A DNA stretch of 64,000 bases from Patescibacteria group bacterium (GCA_018814875.1 JAHIYH010000036.1:1-64000), one strand, 5' to 3'. Positions 49,702 to 59,016 are shown, numbered from the stretch's first letter. Numbers and translations: made by a program. Notes: a model not told the origin generated them from the sequence alone.

Positions 49702-51093
49702 GTGAAACGCTCAGAAATCTTCTTCGGCGTCCTGCGCCTCCCTATGGATGCGTTTGGCGTCCTTGCGGCACTTCTCTTGAGTTACAGACTACGAGAGGCA
49801 AATATTGACCTGATTCCGCGCATACAATTACTAGATCCGTCGCCCACACTTCCTCCCCTTGATGCATACTTAACTACATTTGTACTTCCGGGGATATTCG
49901 TCTTCCTGTTGGCAGCAGCAGCTCTTGGGCTCTATGCGCTTTATACTACTGCAAGTAGTTGGAATGAGATGGGGAAGATTATCGTGGCAGGGTTACTTTG
50001 GGTTGTGGTAATCATGGCGTGGTACTTTCTTGTGATGAAGCAGCTTTTCTATTCGCGCGTGCTTCTTGTCCATTCTACATTCTTCATTATTTTCTTTGTG
50101 GCAATGGGCAGGACTGCAGTAGTAATTTTGCAGCGTGCATTTTTGAGGATGGGAGTAGGCGTTCGTTTGGTTGCTTCTATGGGGAGACATCCTATTGCAC
50201 GAAATGCGCGGGATACGCTGGCACGAGACATGCACTATGAGTATTTGGGGCACATGACAGATTTGCATTCGCTTAAAATGCTCGAAAACAAATGCCATCC
50301 TGATTTGGTACTACAAACTGATCCTGATCCAACAAGTAAAGAGACTGTTGCACTCATTGATTTTTGCAGAAGCCATCACATCGGTTATGCATTCCTCCCG
50401 CCAGTATTTGCAGACGTTCCACATCAACTTTTGGTCGGTCATTTAGGGCTTATACCGATGCTTCAGTTCCAACCAACACCTCTGGATGGTTGGGGAAGAG
50501 TCTTCAAGCGCATTTTTGATCTGATTGGAAGTATTATTTTGATAGTTCTACTGTCCCCTGTTTTGATTGCTATATCAATTGCTATCCTCATCGATTCAGG
50601 AATGCCTTTGCTCTACACATCGCGTCGTATCGGGGAACACGGGAGGAATGATATACATGTCCTAAAATTCCGTTCAATGATCAAAGATGCTGATAAGAAA
50701 AAGAAAGATCTGGCTACTCAAAACGTCAGACAGGATGGTCCGCTCTTCAAAATGCAGAATGATCCTCGTGTTACCGCGGTCGGGAAGGTTTTACGTCGCT
50801 TCGATCTTGATGAATTTCCGCAGCTATTTAATGTTCTTTGGGGTGATATGTCTTTGGTCGGACCACGTCCACATTTGCCTGAAGAGGTAAGTAAGTACAC
50901 GTCGTTTCAGCGTCGTGTATTTGCCGTTAAGCCGGGGATGACGGGGCTTGCTCAGGTTTCTGGGAGGTCAGCACTTAAATTTGACGAAGAAGTACGATTG
51001 GATTTGAAGTATGTGGAAGAGTGGTCGCTGCGGATGGATCTTTGGATATTGTGGAGAACTATTTCTGTAGTTCTTAGCGGAGGAGGGAGCTAA
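49702..51093 (+). CDS. polyprenyl-phosphate sugar phosphotransferase (WbaP/PglC-like)
   Basis: 463 residues from a GTG. Four N-terminal TM helices and a CoA-binding-like domain precede the C-terminal phosphoglycosyltransferase: KRIFDLIGSIILIVLLSPVL, LKFRSMIKDADKK, RRFDLDEFPQLFNVLWGDMS and LVGPRPHLPEEV. It starts surface polysaccharide synthesis by loading a sugar phosphate onto undecaprenyl phosphate, and fits the Wzx flippase at 10.5 kb. The 49529-49701 stretch shows nothing beyond the palindrome. Confidence 0.92.
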   Translation: MKRSEIFFGVLRLPMDAFGVLAALLLSYRLREANIDLIPRIQLLDPSPTLPPLDAYLTTFVLPGIFVFLLAAAALGLYALYTTASSWNEMGKIIVAGLLWVVVIMAWYFLVMKQLFYSRVLLVHSTFFIIFFVAMGRTAVVILQRAFLRMGVGVRLVASMGRHPIARNARDTLARDMHYEYLGHMTDLHSLKMLENKCHPDLVLQTDPDPTSKETVALIDFCRSHHIGYAFLPPVFADVPHQLLVGHLGLIPMLQFQPTPLDGWGRVFKRIFDLIGSIILIVLLSPVLIAISIAILIDSGMPLLYTSRRIGEHGRNDIHVLKFRSMIKDADKKKKDLATQNVRQDGPLFKMQNDPRVTAVGKVLRRFDLDEFPQLFNVLWGDMSLVGPRPHLPEEVSKYTSFQRRVFAVKPGMTGLAQVSGRSALKFDEEVRLDLKYVEEWSLRMDLWILWRTISVVLSGGGS

Positions 51094-51164
51094 TTAATGA
51101 CAGCAAGCAGTGTAAAAAGTAATCAACTAGTTGCGCAAATAGTTGTATATGGAAAAAGTCTGAA

Positions 51165-51280
51165 TCGCGGATGAAATGGATTAGACGGATTTCACGGATT
51201 ACATAAAATTGGTAATGTCTTCATTAATGAGCATCCGTGTAATCCGCTTAATCAGCGTAATCTGTGATTCAGACAACATT
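51165..51280. repeat. orphan inverted array of GGATTA/TAATCC units
   Basis: GTCTGAATCGCGGAT.. is complementary to ..GTGATTCAGAC at the ends. Inside, GGATTAGACGGATTTCACGG and CCGTGTAATCCGCTTAATC pair. It lies between two convergent genes and may end both transcripts. Confidence 0.6.
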
Positions 51281-51286
51281 CAAAAC

Positions 51287-53611
51287 TTAAAACAACGTCA
51301 GCTGATCCTCCGAAATCACCTTGGTAGTCTTCTTTGGTTTTGTATTTCTCTTTTTTGGAGCTGGCATCTCATTTTTCTTCTGGGCGAAGTTTTCTAGATA
51401 GCTTTTTACACGTTCACCATATCTCTTTTCCGTGAGACGTTTGTCGAGCACAGTTACTCCACCGTCCGAAGTGCGATGGCGACAGTAGGTGCGTAACAAT
51501 CGGAAGAGCCGATGCTCCAAGCGGGGAAGTCCGTAATCAATAAATCCGTTTTTGTAGTGATTAGATCGTTTCGCGAATGTCATATTATGTGGGTGATCAA
51601 ATGGAAGACTCTGCAAGACCAAATGATCGACCATTTCCGGATTCAGGCTCACGCCTTCGTATGTCCATGGAGTTAGTATCCATACACATGGAGCAGGAGC
51701 TGCAGCGAATTCCGCCTGCATACGTTCCAATCCTCCACTGAGGCTTTGGCAGATCAGGGTGATACCTTTCTGTTCCAATTCTTCGGTGTATTTAACAAAG
51801 CTCTCTTCTATCAGTCGGCGGCTTGGAAGTAGAATAACAGTCTTGTCTCCAAGCGGTTTTCTCAGGAATGATTCGATAGACTTCTCTTCGAATGTAATAG
51901 GGATGTGATCGAGCTCAGTTTCACTCGATTCCAATACGGTAGTTTCCTGAGATTTGGGGAGAATTTCTGTTAGTGTAGATTCGGATTTATGTGGAATGAG
52001 CAGGGTGGTTGCAAATTTGCTGTACAGATTCTCTTTGAGAATTTCGCTGATTCTCTCGGGCACTGAATGCATGTATTGCGTGCCATCTTGGCGTTCTTCG
52101 ATCCAGACAATGCGTCCTCCACATTTCTCACTGTCCAATATTTTTTGAAGGTCTAGTAATTGTTCCAATAGTGGAGCAGACAAGTCGCCGCTTTCCAGTA
52201 CGGTAGATAGACGTTCCTGAAGTCCTTTGGCCTCGGGTTTGGATAGATCTTCTTTATGTAGTTCATAGATGTCTTTCTCCTGGCGAGTTTTCTCTATCCA
52301 TATCTGTAACGTATCCGTAAAGCTCATTAGTGAATCGTTACCCTCCGATCCAGCACGAATGTAATCAATGGAACTAAACCAGCCATAGGCTTTGGTTGCA
52401 GTATCCTCCAGCATAGAAGCATCATCGATTATAATGTGCGAACGTTCGTCAAGTGCACATTGTGCACTGTGGTTGGGATTGGCAAGGAATCCAAGAAATT
52501 GTTTGTGATCAAGGAGAATGACTGTAGGAAGATTTTTAAATTGATTTGTGTAGTTTTCAGATGCGTTTGTGCAGGCAAGTTTTCCGTTCCAAACGGAATA
52601 CTCTTCTCCGTGCGCGCGAATTTCGCGTAGATTCTCTGGCTCGAACCACGCAAGTTTAAGTGCGAGAGTTGCTTCATCTGATGTAAAAATTTCTTGTGTT
52701 GCAAAAAGTGTAGCCGCTTCTATATCTATCAGAAGATTTGGTGGATAAAGTACACGTACGCCTTGTGGAACAGTTAATCGCCGCAACGTTGCTTCCAGAT
52801 TCTTAACTACAATCCAATGCACAGTACTTTCGTCATTTGCTGCAGCATCCAAGAGTTGTTGAAGAGTTGTGGGGGCGAGTGGTTCTTCTACTAATGTGAC
52901 AGATCCTTCTGCTGGTTTTTTAAAAATGGATTCCGCAAGAGGAGACACGTGTACTTTGGCAGAAACTTTTGGTGAAGATATTTTCATCCACTTGGGTTGG
53001 TTCTTTTTCTTGGCTTCCCCAAGGGCTTCGAAGAGCATCTGATATCCGGGCGCACTCTTACTCATGATGAGTTTAGAGATATCTTGAAGTTCCTCAGGCA
53101 ACTCCAGCATTCTGTTCCAGCACTTACTCAAGAGTTCCAGTGTTGCATTCACATCGCCCATCGCTCGGTGAACCGGTTCATGTTTCAGTTTGAGTACAGT
53201 ACTCACATAGCCCAAAGAAAAACTTGCAAGTTCTGGGTATACAAGTGAGGCGATCATCGATGTGTCGATCCATGGATGATTGCTCAGATCGATCCCCTCT
53301 CCTTTGAGCATGCGTATATCAAAGCCCACGTTCTGTCCGATGATGAGAGTATCAGGTCCGATAAAGTTCTCGATTGTTTCTTGTACATCTTCAAATGTAG
53401 GTTTATTTGCTAAGGCATCTTGTTTGATTCGTGTAAGAACTTGAATAGTTTGAGGGATCTCTGTGGGGATGGAAAACAACTGCTCATATTCCGAAACGAT
53501 CTTGCCGTTTTCTATGCGTACGCCGGCAAATTCGATCACGCGGTTTGCCTTCGGGACAAATCCCGTGGTTTCTGTGTCTAGGACTACGAAGGAGAGCGGA
53601 GGGAGTTTCAC
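51287..53611 (-). CDS. DEDDh exonuclease fused to a degenerate DinG-like helicase
   Basis: 774 residues. Residues 1-170 are a DnaQ-like 3'-5' exonuclease: VVLDTETTGF (ExoI), IGQNVGFDIRML (ExoII) and HRAMGDVNATLEL (ExoIII). The remainder resembles the DinG/XPD-like helicase partner: HIIIDDASMLEDTA in a DEAH-box position, then VILLPSRRLIEESFVKYTEE and LTPWTYEGVSLNPEMVDHLV with LRTYCRHRTSDGGVTVLDKR. I find no Walker A, so helicase activity is doubtful. It probably acts in DNA repair. Confidence 0.78.
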   Translation of the reverse strand: MKLPPLSFVVLDTETTGFVPKANRVIEFAGVRIENGKIVSEYEQLFSIPTEIPQTIQVLTRIKQDALANKPTFEDVQETIENFIGPDTLIIGQNVGFDIRMLKGEGIDLSNHPWIDTSMIASLVYPELASFSLGYVSTVLKLKHEPVHRAMGDVNATLELLSKCWNRMLELPEELQDISKLIMSKSAPGYQMLFEALGEAKKKNQPKWMKISSPKVSAKVHVSPLAESIFKKPAEGSVTLVEEPLAPTTLQQLLDAAANDESTVHWIVVKNLEATLRRLTVPQGVRVLYPPNLLIDIEAATLFATQEIFTSDEATLALKLAWFEPENLREIRAHGEEYSVWNGKLACTNASENYTNQFKNLPTVILLDHKQFLGFLANPNHSAQCALDERSHIIIDDASMLEDTATKAYGWFSSIDYIRAGSEGNDSLMSFTDTLQIWIEKTRQEKDIYELHKEDLSKPEAKGLQERLSTVLESGDLSAPLLEQLLDLQKILDSEKCGGRIVWIEERQDGTQYMHSVPERISEILKENLYSKFATTLLIPHKSESTLTEILPKSQETTVLESSETELDHIPITFEEKSIESFLRKPLGDKTVILLPSRRLIEESFVKYTEELEQKGITLICQSLSGGLERMQAEFAAAPAPCVWILTPWTYEGVSLNPEMVDHLVLQSLPFDHPHNMTFAKRSNHYKNGFIDYGLPRLEHRLFRLLRTYCRHRTSDGGVTVLDKRLTEKRYGERVKSYLENFAQKKNEMPAPKKRNTKPKKTTKVISEDQLTLF

Positions 53612-53640
53612 TTCTATAGCTTATAGCTTTTGAGAAGATT

Positions 53641-53761
53641 ATTCAGCTTCCTTTTCCTTTTCTTTTTCTTCTTTTGCAGTTTCGGGTTCGGGCTGGGGTT
53701 CGGGTTCGGGTTCGGTAGGAGCTGGAGCTTTTTCTTTTGGAGCATCCTCTTTTACCTCTGG
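53641..53761 (-). pseudogene. detached in-frame remainder of the NusA C-terminal tail
   Basis: In the nusA frame this reads PEVKEDAPKEKAPAPTEPEP.. to ..KEEKEKEKEAE and TAA. It is the same Lys/Glu/Pro-rich style as the end of NusA but lies beyond two in-frame TAG codons (53807-53809 and 53762-53764). It would be translated only by read-through. Confidence 0.65.
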
Positions 53762-53762
53762 C

Positions 53763-53807
53763 TACGCACCCGAAGACCCTTCGATTCGACTCAGGACAGG
53801 CGGGTTC
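53763..53807. repeat. REP-like palindrome interrupting the nusA tail
   Basis: ACGCACCCGAAGACCCTTCG then ATTCGACTCAGGACAGGCGG and GTTC. The 18 bases CTCAGGACAGGCGGGTTC (53790-53807) are identical to 24984-25001 in recR. The first stop codon of nusA is formed at its edge. Confidence 0.7.
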
Positions 53808-55111
53808 TACTGAGCGGATGGATTTTCTTCCTCCTTGGCTTCTTTGATTTCCTTGGCTTCTTTGGTTTCTTTTTTCTCCTTTTTCTCTTTTATATCCTCT
53901 TTTTCCTTAAGCACCTTCTTCGTAGCACCACCACCATCAGCTTTAGGTGCTTCTTCCTGAGTTTCTTCGGCAATCATTTCCTCTCCTGTTTCGATCTCCT
54001 CTTCGGTCTGGCCGCGCAGCTCCGCAAGTTTTGCTTTAAAGGCAGGGAGTTCCTCATAGTTGTACATGTCCAGTTCGTATCCTGTGAGTTCTGTAGCCAA
54101 GCGAATGTTCTGACCTTTCTTCCCAATTGCCATTGGGCGCTGTGCTTCTTCTACGAAGACGGCAGCGCGTTTTTTCACTTTGCGACCTTCCTCATCCACA
54201 GACTCCAAGTCATTTACAATAATAACTGCGGAGATCGATGCTGGTTGCAGTGCAGTCGAAATCAATTTGATTGGATCTTCGGACCATTCGATCATATCTA
54301 CGCGCTCACCATTGATCTCTTCCATTACAGCTTGAATACGTACTCCCTTCTGGCCAACACAAGCTCCGATAGGATCAATACGTGGGTCAGAACTACTAAC
54401 TGCCACCTTGCTGCGGAATCCTGCGTCACGTGCGATGCCTTTAATTTCTACATCCTCGTTACGTACTTCAGGAATTTCCAGTTCCAGAAGCTTCTTGACG
54501 AGATTTGAGTGTGTGCGAGAGATCCTAAGTTGAGGTCCCTTGCCGGTCAACTCTACTTTGTCTAGGTACACACGAAGACGCTTGCCGGTGTAGTAGTGCT
54601 CTCCAGGGATTTGTTCTCTCCATGGAAGCGACACAGTCATACCTTCGATTTCCAATGTTACCCAGTTGGGTTCAACTTTTGTGACAGTTGCAGTCAAAAG
54701 TTCTGCCTCACGATCTTTGAACATGTCATACAAGCTCTGCTTTTCTGCTTCCTGAAGTTTTTGTAAGATCACTTGCTTAGCAGATTGTGCTGCAATGCGT
54801 CCGTATTCCATCGGAGTAACATCGATCGTAATCTCATCACCCGAATCCGCATCGGACTTGATCTTCTTGGCATCAGCAATACTGATCTCGAAGTTATCGT
54901 TCTCCACATCATCTACCACTTCTTTTACGAGCAGAATCGTAGGCATATCACGTCCCTCTTCCAATTCCACGCGAATTTCCTGCTCTTTATTCCCGTAGTC
55001 TTTGCGATAAGCCGTGGCAATTGCTTGCTTCACAGCGTCCAGAACCTGTGCAGGGTTCACGTTTTTCTCCGAACAAATCTGGTTGATGGCGGCGATAAAT
55101 GAGGCTCTCAT
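53807..55111 (-). CDS. nusA: transcription factor NusA with truncated charged tail
   Basis: 434 residues from ATG 55111 (MRASFIAAINQICSEKNVNP). The N-terminal RNA-polymerase-binding domain is followed by S1 (LLTATVTKVEPNWVTLEIEG), KH1 (SSSDPRIDPIGACVGQKGVR) and KH2 (RPMAIGKKGQNIRLATELTG), then a Lys/Glu-rich tail (KEKEDIKEKKEKKETKEAKE). It controls pausing, termination and antitermination. The tail stops at a TAG created by a REP-like insertion, yet continues in frame for about 40 codons beyond it. Confidence 0.95.
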   Translation of the reverse strand: MRASFIAAINQICSEKNVNPAQVLDAVKQAIATAYRKDYGNKEQEIRVELEEGRDMPTILLVKEVVDDVENDNFEISIADAKKIKSDADSGDEITIDVTPMEYGRIAAQSAKQVILQKLQEAEKQSLYDMFKDREAELLTATVTKVEPNWVTLEIEGMTVSLPWREQIPGEHYYTGKRLRVYLDKVELTGKGPQLRISRTHSNLVKKLLELEIPEVRNEDVEIKGIARDAGFRSKVAVSSSDPRIDPIGACVGQKGVRIQAVMEEINGERVDMIEWSEDPIKLISTALQPASISAVIIVNDLESVDEEGRKVKKRAAVFVEEAQRPMAIGKKGQNIRLATELTGYELDMYNYEELPAFKAKLAELRGQTEEEIETGEEMIAEETQEEAPKADGGGATKKVLKEKEDIKEKKEKKETKEAKEIKEAKEEENPSAQ

Positions 55112-55270
55112 GTCAGGAAAAGGGAAAGTGGAAAGTGGAAATTTAAAATTCAAAATGTAGAATTAAGTAGTAAGGGTTGAGAAAAACCACCGTTCTTCCA
55201 TATAAGAACAGTGTCAACTAATCATTCATACTTCGACCTCATTGTACACTTTATTTGGCGTGGGGCAAGC

Positions 55271-55582
55271 TCAATCATCTGATTGTTGATCTTTGAGCTC
55301 CTGCCGTGCTTCGTCCCTTTCTCGTCTGGTAGCCTCTAAGTCAAACATAAGATATTTCATATCGAGTCTCAATTGGGTTAGGGCATCTTGGACAAGACTC
55401 AATATTCTTCTGCGACGTTTTGTCGCATCAATGACAGAATCCACGGCAATTTCGAATATACTTAGATTATCAGCAGAAGGATCTTTTTTGACTAATTTAA
55501 AAGCTTCGATCAGGCGTTGGATTTCTAATGGCATTTCAGGATCTTTTCTAGCCCCTTCGGTTGGTGTCGGCGTTTCATCCAT
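55271..55582 (-). CDS. small coiled-coil hypothetical protein
   Basis: 103 residues. A Pro/Thr-rich N-terminus (MDETPTPTEGARKDPEMP) is followed by helices; the C-terminal half is a likely coiled coil (LDMKYLMFDLEATRRERDEA). No family recognised. It lies between nusA and lspA and is divergent from lspA. Confidence 0.5.
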   Translation of the reverse strand: MDETPTPTEGARKDPEMPLEIQRLIEAFKLVKKDPSADNLSIFEIAVDSVIDATKRRRRILSLVQDALTQLRLDMKYLMFDLEATRRERDEARQELKDQQSDD

Positions 55583-55652
55583 ATATTACAAGGATACATC
55601 AATATATTTTGGTCAAGAAACGAAAAACAATCTTTTTTGCTACTATACTTTT

Positions 55653-56084
55653 ATGAAAACTATGTGGATCACGGTGGGGCTGGGTATTTTAGCTGGTGTT
55701 GGAACATCGTTCCTCGCGGATATATTCTTAGTCGAGCGTTTTGTAATTGTTGGATCTTTTGTCGGTTTGGAATATTCACTTAACGAAGGCATCGCATTTG
55801 GCGTGCGCATTCCAGGGGCATTTCAATTTATTCTTATTTTGGCCGCACTCTTTTTTGTAGCGTGCTACGCACGGAAAGAAGCAGATACAAAACTTTCTCA
55901 AGTTGGATTTGGGCTTATTCTTGGTGGGGGGATAGCGAACATTATCGATCGACTCATTGATGGATTTGTAACAGATATGATTCAGGTGGGATCATTCCCA
56001 GTTTTTAATGTGGCAGATAGCTGCATTACTGTTGGCATAGCGATTTTGTTTTTTGAGATGGTGGTACGTGCAAGAGAGGCATAA
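55653..56084 (+). CDS. lspA: lipoprotein signal peptidase (signal peptidase II)
   Basis: 143 residues from ATG 55653. Four TM helices. Conserved motifs: YSLNEGIAFGV, GGGIANIIDRLIDGFVTDMI with the first catalytic Asp region, and FPVFNVADSCITVG with the second. It removes signal peptides from prolipoproteins. A TATACT box lies about five bp before the start, suggesting a very short or absent leader. Confidence 0.92.
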   Translation: MKTMWITVGLGILAGVGTSFLADIFLVERFVIVGSFVGLEYSLNEGIAFGVRIPGAFQFILILAALFFVACYARKEADTKLSQVGFGLILGGGIANIIDRLIDGFVTDMIQVGSFPVFNVADSCITVGIAILFFEMVVRAREA

Positions 56085-56300
56085 ATCCCAAAACCCAAAA
56101 CCCAAATCCCAAATCCCATGTACGAAATCTATGTCTGACTGGCAGGTAGGCCAAAACCCAACAGCCTTCGCCTCCCCACTTCACCTCTTGGTTACGAGGG
56201 GGCAGGCTGGGCTACGGCCGTCAAGAAACCCAAAACGGCACCATTTGAGGCGTAGGGCCTGTGATTTGGGTTTTGTGATTTGGGTTTTTTGCCCCAATTC
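56083..56300. repeat. inverted array pair of CCCAAA / TTTGGG units around a GC palindrome
   Basis: AAATCCCAAAACCCAAAACC at the left is complementary to GATTTGGGTTTTGTGATTTG at the right, with a GC-rich palindromic core between (CTTCGCCTCC..GGCTACGGCC). It fills the lspA-murA gap and has no gene. Confidence 0.65.
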
Positions 56301-56327
56301 CTTTAGCATTCAACAAAATCAGCTACA

Positions 56328-57629
56328 ATGCCCTCCTCATGCTTCATATTCTCAGCACAAGTGGATATTAGATATCGAATCGAAGGCGGAGTAGCACTGC
56401 GCGGTGACGTTACCGTTAGTGGCTCCAAGAACGCAGCACTCCCGCTGATTGCGAGCAGCCTGCTTTGCAGTGGAGAGACGGTGCTTAATAATGTTCCATT
56501 TCTAAGAGATGTAAAAGCGTTGCTGGAGATCTTGGAATTCTTGGGGGCGGAAACTTCTTTTCAGGATGGTACAGTTCGTATCCGTACAAATAATGTTCAA
56601 AGCAAACCAATTCCTGCTGAATATGTTGGGAAGCTACGTGGTTCAATTGTTCTCTTGGGTCCACTTCTTGCACGCTTTGGCGTGGTCGAGATGGCGTACC
56701 CTGGGGGATGTGTACTTGGCAAGCGTCCGATAGAAGCGCACAGAGCAGCTTTGCGTCAGCTTGGGGCAGAAGATATGAGTCATGATGAGGTGTTGCACTT
56801 TCAGGGCAAGTTAAGAGCGGGGCGTGTGGTGCTTCCGGAGTTTTCGGTCACTGCGACAGAGAATGCAGTTATGGCAGCAGCACTTTTACCAGGTGAAACT
56901 CAAATTGATCTGGCTGCAGCCGAGCCACACGTACAGGAAGTGTGCAAAATGATGCAGGCAATGGGTGCACAGGTAGAAGGTATTGGAACACACACTATAA
57001 AAGTTTGTGGTCGACCAGATTTAAAGTGTCCAATTCACAGAGTTCCTTCTGATTATCTAGAAATTGGAGCGCTTGCGGTGGCAGCAATGGTAACCGGAGG
57101 TAAAGTTCGACTTCATGATGTGGATTATGATCACATGATTTCCTTCTTGAATGCGCTTACACGTATGGGAGTAGTTTGGAAGTACGAGGAGGGAGAAAAA
57201 GTCCTCTTTATAGATGGAGAACTCACCTCTTTGCGTCCAACTCATATTCAAACGAACATTTTTCCAGGATTTCCTACAGACTTACTTCCGCCTCTTGGAG
57301 TTGCGATGACGCAAGCCAACGGTGTTAGCCGAATTTTCGAGATGCTATTCGAAGGGCGCATGGCTTACCTCTATGAATTGGAAAAAATGGGAGCCCACAT
57401 CGAAATCCTCAACTCGCATCAGGCTCTTGTTATAGGACCTACAAAATTGAGAGGCCATACAGTTGCCAGTAACGATATTCGTGCAGGAGTAGCGATGGTA
57501 ATTGCAGGGCTTTGTGCAGAAGGCGAGACCACGGTGACAGATGTACGTTACATTGAGCGTGGGTATGATCATCTGGATACTAAGTTAAGAAACCTCGGAG
57601 CGAGGATAGAAAAAATTGAATCTGAGTAG
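56328..57629 (+). CDS. murA: UDP-N-acetylglucosamine 1-carboxyvinyltransferase
   Basis: 433 residues. The substrate-binding SGSKNAALPLIASSLL (Lys-Asn pair), the active-site Cys in YPGGCVLGKRPIEAH (about residue 126), and the C-terminal NDIRAGVAMVIAGLCAEGET and ERGYDHLDTKLRNLGA are all present. The Cys form is the fosfomycin-sensitive type. It commits UDP-GlcNAc to peptidoglycan synthesis, so this cell makes or remodels a wall. Confidence 0.95.
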   Translation: MPSSCFIFSAQVDIRYRIEGGVALRGDVTVSGSKNAALPLIASSLLCSGETVLNNVPFLRDVKALLEILEFLGAETSFQDGTVRIRTNNVQSKPIPAEYVGKLRGSIVLLGPLLARFGVVEMAYPGGCVLGKRPIEAHRAALRQLGAEDMSHDEVLHFQGKLRAGRVVLPEFSVTATENAVMAAALLPGETQIDLAAAEPHVQEVCKMMQAMGAQVEGIGTHTIKVCGRPDLKCPIHRVPSDYLEIGALAVAAMVTGGKVRLHDVDYDHMISFLNALTRMGVVWKYEEGEKVLFIDGELTSLRPTHIQTNIFPGFPTDLLPPLGVAMTQANGVSRIFEMLFEGRMAYLYELEKMGAHIEILNSHQALVIGPTKLRGHTVASNDIRAGVAMVIAGLCAEGETTVTDVRYIERGYDHLDTKLRNLGARIEKIESE

Positions 57630-57760
57630 CTTATAGCTTTTAGCTGCTAGCTTCTAGAATAAGTAGAACAGGTATTTAGAGAGCTCAGAATGATTTCATA
57701 GGTCTTAGATTTTACAAATAACAACTCATCTAGAAGCTAGAAGCTAAAAGCTAGCAAGGA
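57627..57760. repeat. orphan inverted array of AGCTTCTAG / CTAGAAGCT units
   Basis: TAGCTTATAGCTTTTAGCTG at the murA stop is complementary to AGAAGCTAGAAGCTAAAAGC, with about 65 nt between. The same unit appears once before tRNA-Thr (49410-49447) without a partner. Confidence 0.65.
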
Positions 57761-57797
57761 GTTGTGTCTAAGCCAAATATTCACTATCATCACCGCA

Positions 57798-58343
57798 ATG
57801 CTCACATTTACCTCACTCGGCGGAAAAACTATCCATTGCGTCAATGGAGGTAAGGCACTCGTTGTATTTCCAGATAAGCCAGAAGGCAAAGATGTTATTT
57901 CTCTTTTGTCTAATCCCGAAAAAGAGCCAACGGAAGGAGTTATTTCTTGGCCTGGTGAGTATGACTACGATGGAGTCGCGGTGCGTGGTATTTGGCACGA
58001 TGAAAGTGAAAAAGTTTCCTATGCTATCGAAATCAACGAAATCCGTGTCGCGTTTCTCTCTTCTCCGCTAAAAGAATGGACAGACTATGAACTGGAACTG
58101 CTTGGTGATATAGACATTCTATTCATGCCAGCTGATGATGTGAAAATTGCGCAGAAGCTGATCGACCTAATTGACCCGCGCACACTAATTCCACTTCTTA
58201 CGAAAGATGAAGAAACATTCGAGGAGTTGCTTGATAAATGTGGAGCCAAAGGCAAGGAGCCAGAGAATGAATACAAGGTTAAGGGGAAGTCATCTTTGCC
58301 TGCCGAAGGGCGGGAGGTTGTGATTTTGAAGGCAAAGAAGTAA
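57798..58343 (+). CDS. metallo-beta-lactamase-fold-like protein, metal site degenerate
   Basis: 181 residues from ATG 57798 (MLTFTSLGGKTIHCVNGGKA). GVISWPGEYDYDGVAVRGIW resembles the UPF0173/Lactamase_B_3 group, and IDILFMPADDVKIAQKLIDL the strand before the last metal ligand, but the HxHxDH motif is absent. It is probably not an active hydrolase. The end (SSLPAEGREVV) is coded by a REP-like stretch. Confidence 0.55.
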   Translation: MLTFTSLGGKTIHCVNGGKALVVFPDKPEGKDVISLLSNPEKEPTEGVISWPGEYDYDGVAVRGIWHDESEKVSYAIEINEIRVAFLSSPLKEWTDYELELLGDIDILFMPADDVKIAQKLIDLIDPRTLIPLLTKDEETFEELLDKCGAKGKEPENEYKVKGKSSLPAEGREVVILKAKK

Positions 58344-58416
58344 TGAAAAATGAATAATGAAAAATGCTCCTCTTTTCCCTGGTTGCCTAAATTATTCATT
58401 ATTCATTCTCAATTTT
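58342..58416. repeat. orphan inverted array of AATGAATAATGA units
   Basis: TAATGAAAAATGAATAATGA is complementary to ATTATTCATTATTCATTC, with about 25 nt between, directly at the stop of the preceding gene. Confidence 0.65.
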
Positions 58417-58467
58417 TGTAATAAAGAAGTATGGCGAACATCGTATATATTCTAAGATATTCTCGTT

Positions 58468-59004
58468 ATGAAGCTAGTTGAACCAGATTTGTGTTACGAA
58501 GAGAGTCTTATGAGTTCTTTGAAAGAGAAGGACGTGTCAGGTGCTGGAGGATTTGGAATGATCGGGCAAAATTATAAGGATCTTGGTTCACCCAAGGCTC
58601 TAAAAGATTATATACAAATTAGGAAGGATCATTCACAAGGTCTGAATCTTAGAAAAGATTGGGTGCCAGCTTCAACGTTTTGGTTGATCGATAATAATCA
58701 ATTCATTGGAGAAGTTACAATTCGTCATGAGCTTACAGAATACTTGCGCAATGTTGGTGGTCACATTGGCTACTGGATTCGTCCTTCGGAAAGGAAAAAG
58801 GGTTATGGGACTGTGATTTTGAAGTTAGCACTCGAGAAGGCTAAGGAGATTGGGCTCAAGAAAATTCTAGTTACATGTGATGAAACTAATATTGGTTCCA
58901 AGAAAATTATTGAGGCAAATGGTGGTGCGTTAGATAGCACCCGAAAAATGGGTGACAGCAATCCAGATAAAATTCTATATTGGATTATTAATGCTGATTC
59001 TTAG
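58468..59004 (+). CDS. GNAT-family N-acetyltransferase
   Basis: 178 residues. FWLIDNNQFIGEVTIRHELT, GGHIGYWIRPSERKKGYGTV (acetyl-CoA pyrophosphate loop R-x-x-G-Y-G) and ILVTCDETNIGSKKIIEANG are GNAT motifs. It acetylates an unknown amine. No operon partner. Confidence 0.88.
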   Translation: MKLVEPDLCYEESLMSSLKEKDVSGAGGFGMIGQNYKDLGSPKALKDYIQIRKDHSQGLNLRKDWVPASTFWLIDNNQFIGEVTIRHELTEYLRNVGGHIGYWIRPSERKKGYGTVILKLALEKAKEIGLKKILVTCDETNIGSKKIIEANGGALDSTRKMGDSNPDKILYWIINADS

Positions 59005-59016
59005 TGGCTTGCCATG

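Noticed and set aside
53630-54508. Long plus-strand ORF rich in Phe/Leu opposite nusA
   Set aside because: It is the antisense of the Lys/Glu-rich nusA tail; composition is an artefact of the complementary strand.
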